From Gammaproteobacteria bacterium (GTDB lineage: Bacteria > Pseudomonadota > Gammaproteobacteria > Beggiatoales > Beggiatoaceae): DNA of 64,000 bases. The stretch lies in the NCBI GenBank assembly GCA_003645255.1, contig QNES01000003.1, positions 1 through 64,000 on the forward strand, read 5' to 3'. The first letter of the stretch is position 1. The number at the start of each line of letters is the position of its first letter. Positions 61,028 through 64,000 of this stretch are shown in pieces. The translations under genes were made by a program, and so were the position numbers. The notes under the pieces are model-generated. The model saw only the letters and a list, made by a program, of their open reading frames with translations, had not been told where the DNA came from and ran no database searches.

Positions 61028-61060
61028 AAACCTGACCGCTTTTTAAAACCTGTCAGGTTT
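61028..61060. repeat. AACCTGTCAGGTT-family palindrome
   Basis: AAACCTGACCGCTTTTT and AAAACCTGTCAGGTTT form an imperfect hairpin right after the HlyD-family stop. TAACCAT repeats (61071-61087) follow before sixA. Confidence 0.7.
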
Positions 61061-61070
61061 GATTCAATAT

Positions 61071-61087
61071 TAACCATTAACCATTAA
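61071..61087. repeat. TAACCAT heptamer repeats ahead of sixA
   Basis: Two TAACCAT units followed by TAAAAAT end 4 nt before the sixA ATG; no AGGA-type site is present. This is the same arrangement as at hupB and ndk. Confidence 0.7.
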
Positions 61088-61091
61088 AAAT

Positions 61092-61622
61092 ATGCAAATA
61101 CTCATTATACGCCATGCGCCTGCTGAAGATCGTGAAGAATTTGCCAACACGAATCAACCGGATGCACTACGTCCATTAACCAGTAAGGGCAAAGCTAAAA
61201 TGCATCAAAATATACAGGGCTTACAGCACCTCGTACCTCAAATAGACTGCATTACAACCAGTCCATTAATCCGCGCGAAACAAACCGCTGCTTTGCTTGC
61301 TTCTGCTTATCCTAATGCTAAACTTAAAATTTTACCTGCCCTAGCCCCCGCCGGTTCAGAATCAGTAATCTTAACCTATTTACAAAAAATGGCTCAAACC
61401 ATACAAACGATTGCTTTAGTTGGACACGAACCAGATTTAGGAGAATTGACTGCTTGGCTACTTAGCAGACAATTAAATGACTGGATATTCCTAAAAAAAG
61501 GAGGGGCGTGTTTATTAGAATTTATTGAGGAGGTGAAAGCTGGAAAAGCAGAACTGGGTTGGCTGCTGAAACCTAAAGAATTACGTCAATTAGCAAAATC
61601 TAAAGCTTCACTGACTTTTTAG
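61092..61622 (+). CDS. sixA: Phosphohistidine phosphatase SixA
   Basis: SixA removes phosphate from His residues of phosphotransfer proteins. The 176-residue histidine-phosphatase fold has the catalytic RHAPAED (7-13, His8), TTSPLIRAKQTA and the second His in LVGHEPDLGEL. The C-terminal part is slightly longer than in E. coli. It lies alone downstream of the secretion adaptor. Confidence 0.9.
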   Translation: MQILIIRHAPAEDREEFANTNQPDALRPLTSKGKAKMHQNIQGLQHLVPQIDCITTSPLIRAKQTAALLASAYPNAKLKILPALAPAGSESVILTYLQKMAQTIQTIALVGHEPDLGELTAWLLSRQLNDWIFLKKGGACLLEFIEEVKAGKAELGWLLKPKELRQLAKSKASLTF

Positions 61623-61697
61623 GTCGTCCTAAATTAATAGTGATTTTGGGAGTTGGGCAACCACTATGGTTGCCCCATTTGTTCTATCACGACATAC

Positions 61698-62363
61698 TCA
61701 CTTCTGGCTCATCGCATGGATAAACGTATCCGCTTCAGCAATAGAAACTTCCATTTCACTAATAAGTGAAGCCACACTTGATTCCACCGAAACGAGTTCA
61801 CTTTGTAACGAAGCAATGGCTTGAGCATTCAAATTGTGCTTCAAAAACAGCACTTGATCCCGAAACGTGCTTAATACCGGTTCAATCTTCTGTTCAACAC
61901 GCTTCATTGCACTGATGAGCTTGGCATATCGCTGACGTGTTTCTGTCAAATTTTGTTTACTGATTTTCTGCATGTTTTTGTTGGAATACTGCTGCAATTC
62001 CGTTTCCCATTCATTAAACAGAGCTTTAGCTACATCTTCTACAGAATTAATCTGTTCCTGAACTTCTTCTGCCTTGGATTCACTATTCTTCAACTCAGAA
62101 CTCAGTTGATCATACTTCTGTTGTAATACCCCGCCGTCAAAATTAACCACTGCACTAAATTGCTCCAGGGCAGATTTGAATTGTTCCTTAGCTTCTTCTT
62201 GAGCATGACTCGCCTTTTCAACCCCCTGCACTAGCAAGTCGCGCTTGTGAACGCCAAACTGTTCCATTGTATAATAATAGGCTGGCTGGCAGCCCAATAG
62301 TAGCAAGGTAGCAGTTATTAATAAAACGATTATATTTTGGTATTGTAGTCTATTTTTAGTCAT
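61698..62363 (-). CDS. DUF2959 lipoprotein
   Basis: The 221-residue protein has a lipobox (ATLLLLGC, Cys25) and a long helical, coiled-coil mature part with YYTMEQFGVHKRDLLVQGVE (29-48), the hallmark of DUF2959. The family is common in gammaproteobacteria and of unknown function; it is probably periplasm-facing. It is convergent with sixA. Confidence 0.88.
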   Translation of the reverse strand: MTKNRLQYQNIIVLLITATLLLLGCQPAYYYTMEQFGVHKRDLLVQGVEKASHAQEEAKEQFKSALEQFSAVVNFDGGVLQQKYDQLSSELKNSESKAEEVQEQINSVEDVAKALFNEWETELQQYSNKNMQKISKQNLTETRQRYAKLISAMKRVEQKIEPVLSTFRDQVLFLKHNLNAQAIASLQSELVSVESSVASLISEMEVSIAEADTFIHAMSQK

Positions 62364-62424
62364 ATTGCATTATCAGCTTTTTCAGTGTTACCGGATCGAT
62401 ATTAATTATATTTATAAAATGCTT

Positions 62425-62454
62425 TTGGTTAACGAGTATATTATAAACTATAAT
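62425..62454 (+). promoter_or_regulatory. Promoter candidate for the DUF945 gene
   Basis: TTGGTT (62425-62430) and an exact TATAAT (62449-62454) are 18 nt apart. The start would be near 62461, about 78 nt before the ATG. The -35 is weak. Confidence 0.4.
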
Positions 62455-62538
62455 AAAGAAATACCCTTTTTGAAAAAAGTCGTGTTTCTGAAAAGGGCAA
62501 CTTTATACATTAAGATTTAAAAATACCACAAGGATATT

Positions 62539-63849
62539 ATGAAAAAAATTATACTGCTCATTATCTCACTCATATTAGGCATTGTGACTATCATTCCTTA
62601 TTTCGCGGGGATTGAGGCTTCACGGCAATTCGGTTATTTTAATCAAACCTTCTATCCCACGAATAATTTAAAGCTACTGGATAGTACCTATCAACGTGGC
62701 TGGTTTCACTCAGTTGCTCAATCTCGTTTTGAAACATCGGAACAGAACCAAGTGGCTGATAATAAAGCCAATTTTGTTTTTTTACATGAAATTGAACATG
62801 GTTTTGTGCCAATACAACCCACAGTGGTTCATAGCCGCCTCTATTTAGCCCAGGATTTTCAGGCATCGCCCAGTCGTGAAATGTTTGATCATGACGTACT
62901 ACTAGAGGTGCAAACAAAAGTCGAAATGAATGGCGATAATTTGAGTACGCTAAGAACACCCGCCTTAACAATTGAAGATGATGGTGCTAGTTTGCAATGG
63001 CAAGGTTTACAGGGCAGCATAGAGGTTAAACAAAATGTAGCGACAGTACAAGCTGAAATATATACCCCCCAAATACAATTAGACACGGACCAGGGGCAAA
63101 TAGTAATACAAGACATCACATTTAATGCTGATATGCAATCGGCTAACAACAATGTCATGCAAGGTGAGGGGCATTTAAACATTGCAAATGCACAGATCAT
63201 CAGTAAACAGGTGCCGCAGGTGAAATTGGAAGGAATTGAATTGGTTGGTAGTCATAATGTCGTCAACGAATATTTGACGTTTGTGCTAAAAACAGGTTTG
63301 CAGCAAATGCAGGTGGGAGTAGATCACTATGGTCCAGGATATGGTGATATTGAATTACGTCATTGGCATCTACCAACTTTGACTCATATCAAAAACACAT
63401 TAGCTGAAAGACGTTATCAGGGCATGACTCTAACACAACGAATCAATGCCGCAAAATTTCAATTAATGCCATTAGGGCTTAAGTTTTTGAACAAATCACC
63501 TGAATTGGCTTTAACTCGTTTGAACATCAACACCCAAGAAGGTGAATTACAAGCTCGATTACGGGTAAAAATGGAACCGTTTGAAGGAGGAATTTTTCTC
63601 CTGTTTAATCCTACTCTACTCCTCAACGCCCTGAATGCCCAACTAGAGATATTTCTGCCCCAATCCTTATTAGACAATTCATCACTGGCACCTGAAACAA
63701 TTAGAGCATACCTAAAAATGTGGGTAAAAAAAGGATTTTTGGTAGCATCTAATGAAGAACCTGGTTATTATCATAGCCAAATGCAATTATCAAACGGCAT
63801 ATTACAAGTTAATGGACAGCAGCTACCAATAACAAATGTTTTTCGTTAA
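62539..63849 (+). CDS. DUF945 (YdgA-like) protein
   Basis: The 436-residue protein has an N-terminal signal anchor (KKIILLIISLILGIVTIIPYF) and the DUF945 layout: YFNQTFYPTNNLKLLDSTYQ, GWFHSVAQSRFE, then a long beta-rich region with repeated amphipathic strands. AAGGAT precedes the ATG at good spacing. Family function is unknown; proteins are thought to face the periplasm. The AsmA/YdgA-like fold suggests lipid or envelope contact, which is inference. Confidence 0.85.
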   Translation: MKKIILLIISLILGIVTIIPYFAGIEASRQFGYFNQTFYPTNNLKLLDSTYQRGWFHSVAQSRFETSEQNQVADNKANFVFLHEIEHGFVPIQPTVVHSRLYLAQDFQASPSREMFDHDVLLEVQTKVEMNGDNLSTLRTPALTIEDDGASLQWQGLQGSIEVKQNVATVQAEIYTPQIQLDTDQGQIVIQDITFNADMQSANNNVMQGEGHLNIANAQIISKQVPQVKLEGIELVGSHNVVNEYLTFVLKTGLQQMQVGVDHYGPGYGDIELRHWHLPTLTHIKNTLAERRYQGMTLTQRINAAKFQLMPLGLKFLNKSPELALTRLNINTQEGELQARLRVKMEPFEGGIFLLFNPTLLLNALNAQLEIFLPQSLLDNSSLAPETIRAYLKMWVKKGFLVASNEEPGYYHSQMQLSNGILQVNGQQLPITNVFR

Positions 63850-64000
63850 AGTTTAGACTCGAAACAAAAATATTACTTGGGTTCCCGTTTGCATGAGGAA
63901 AAAACGAGATTTTTACTCTTTCAGGAAGCGATATTTCTTCCAGGTTGCTCTCGCTCTGGCTTCTTGAAAGTGATTCATCCTGTTACTTCACACAATATTG
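63850..64000. other. Window end, nothing identified
   Basis: About 150 nt after the DUF945 gene. Short frames on the minus strand (one with SQSESNLEEISLPERVKI) hint at a coding end, but nothing can be supported from so little sequence. Confidence 0.3.

Overview
The window is AT-rich chromosomal DNA from a gammaproteobacterium. Core gene order is typical of that class (coaD-fdx; tig-clpP-clpX-lon-hupB-tRNA-ppiD; rlmN-pilW-rodZ-ispG). The many palindromic intergenic repeats, and heptamer direct repeats of the TAACTGA/TAACCAT type just upstream of start codons, point to a Beggiatoa/Thiomargarita-like sulfur bacterium (Thiotrichales). That placement is an inference; no rRNA lies in the window.

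Layout. 1-1.4 kb: broken coding ends, a 26-bp inverted-repeat element, and a 395-bp element with 34-bp terminal inverted repeats that encloses a strongly structured RNA candidate, ending 4 nt before rfbD. 1.4-18.4 kb: housekeeping block with rfbD, coaD, a 2[4Fe-4S] ferredoxin, tRNA-Lys, tRNA-Leu, tig, clpP, clpX, lon, hupB (its end overlaps a tRNA-Val), two identical tRNA-Val, tRNA-Asp, ppiD, def and glnD. 18.7-27.3 kb: accessory genes, mostly on the minus strand (secreted proteins, a short endonuclease V-like protein with an unknown partner, an Ntn-hydrolase fused to an outer-membrane barrel, a carotenoid-desaturase-like flavoprotein, an ABM-domain protein, a DUF2141 protein, a repeat protein), with a divergent LytS/LytTR two-component pair. 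27.4-28.7 kb: gltA.

28.8-32.3 kb is a graveyard: fragments of a possible SPFH protein, a truncated BaeS-like sensor kinase, a fragment of the Ntn-hydrolase paralogue, a CbiB/CobD tail, an IS630 transposase remnant and the tail of an OmpR-type regulator, beside an intact EF-hand protein and a Uma2-type nuclease. Next to it (32.3-36.2 kb) is a tight three-gene operon: OLD-like AAA ATPase, a TOPRIM/DUF4435-like protein, and a DUF262 protein. It looks like an anti-mobile-element defence module and is my leading candidate for an undescribed system.

36.4-47 kb: a DASS transporter, DUF4291, a very unusual fusion of a periplasmic amino-acid-binding domain to an MscS channel, two lipoproteins (one a C39-like peptidase), and a D-lactate/glycolate-type FAD/Fe-S oxidoreductase overlapping a formate/nitrite-family channel. 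47-52 kb: ndk, rlmN, pilW, rodZ (long acidic N-terminus), ispG. 52-64 kb: a lone antitoxin-like protein, a membrane patatin, ugd, moeB-like, a 36-residue ORF coupled to a REC-PAS-GGDEF-EAL protein, a type I secretion adaptor, sixA, DUF2959 and DUF945 proteins.
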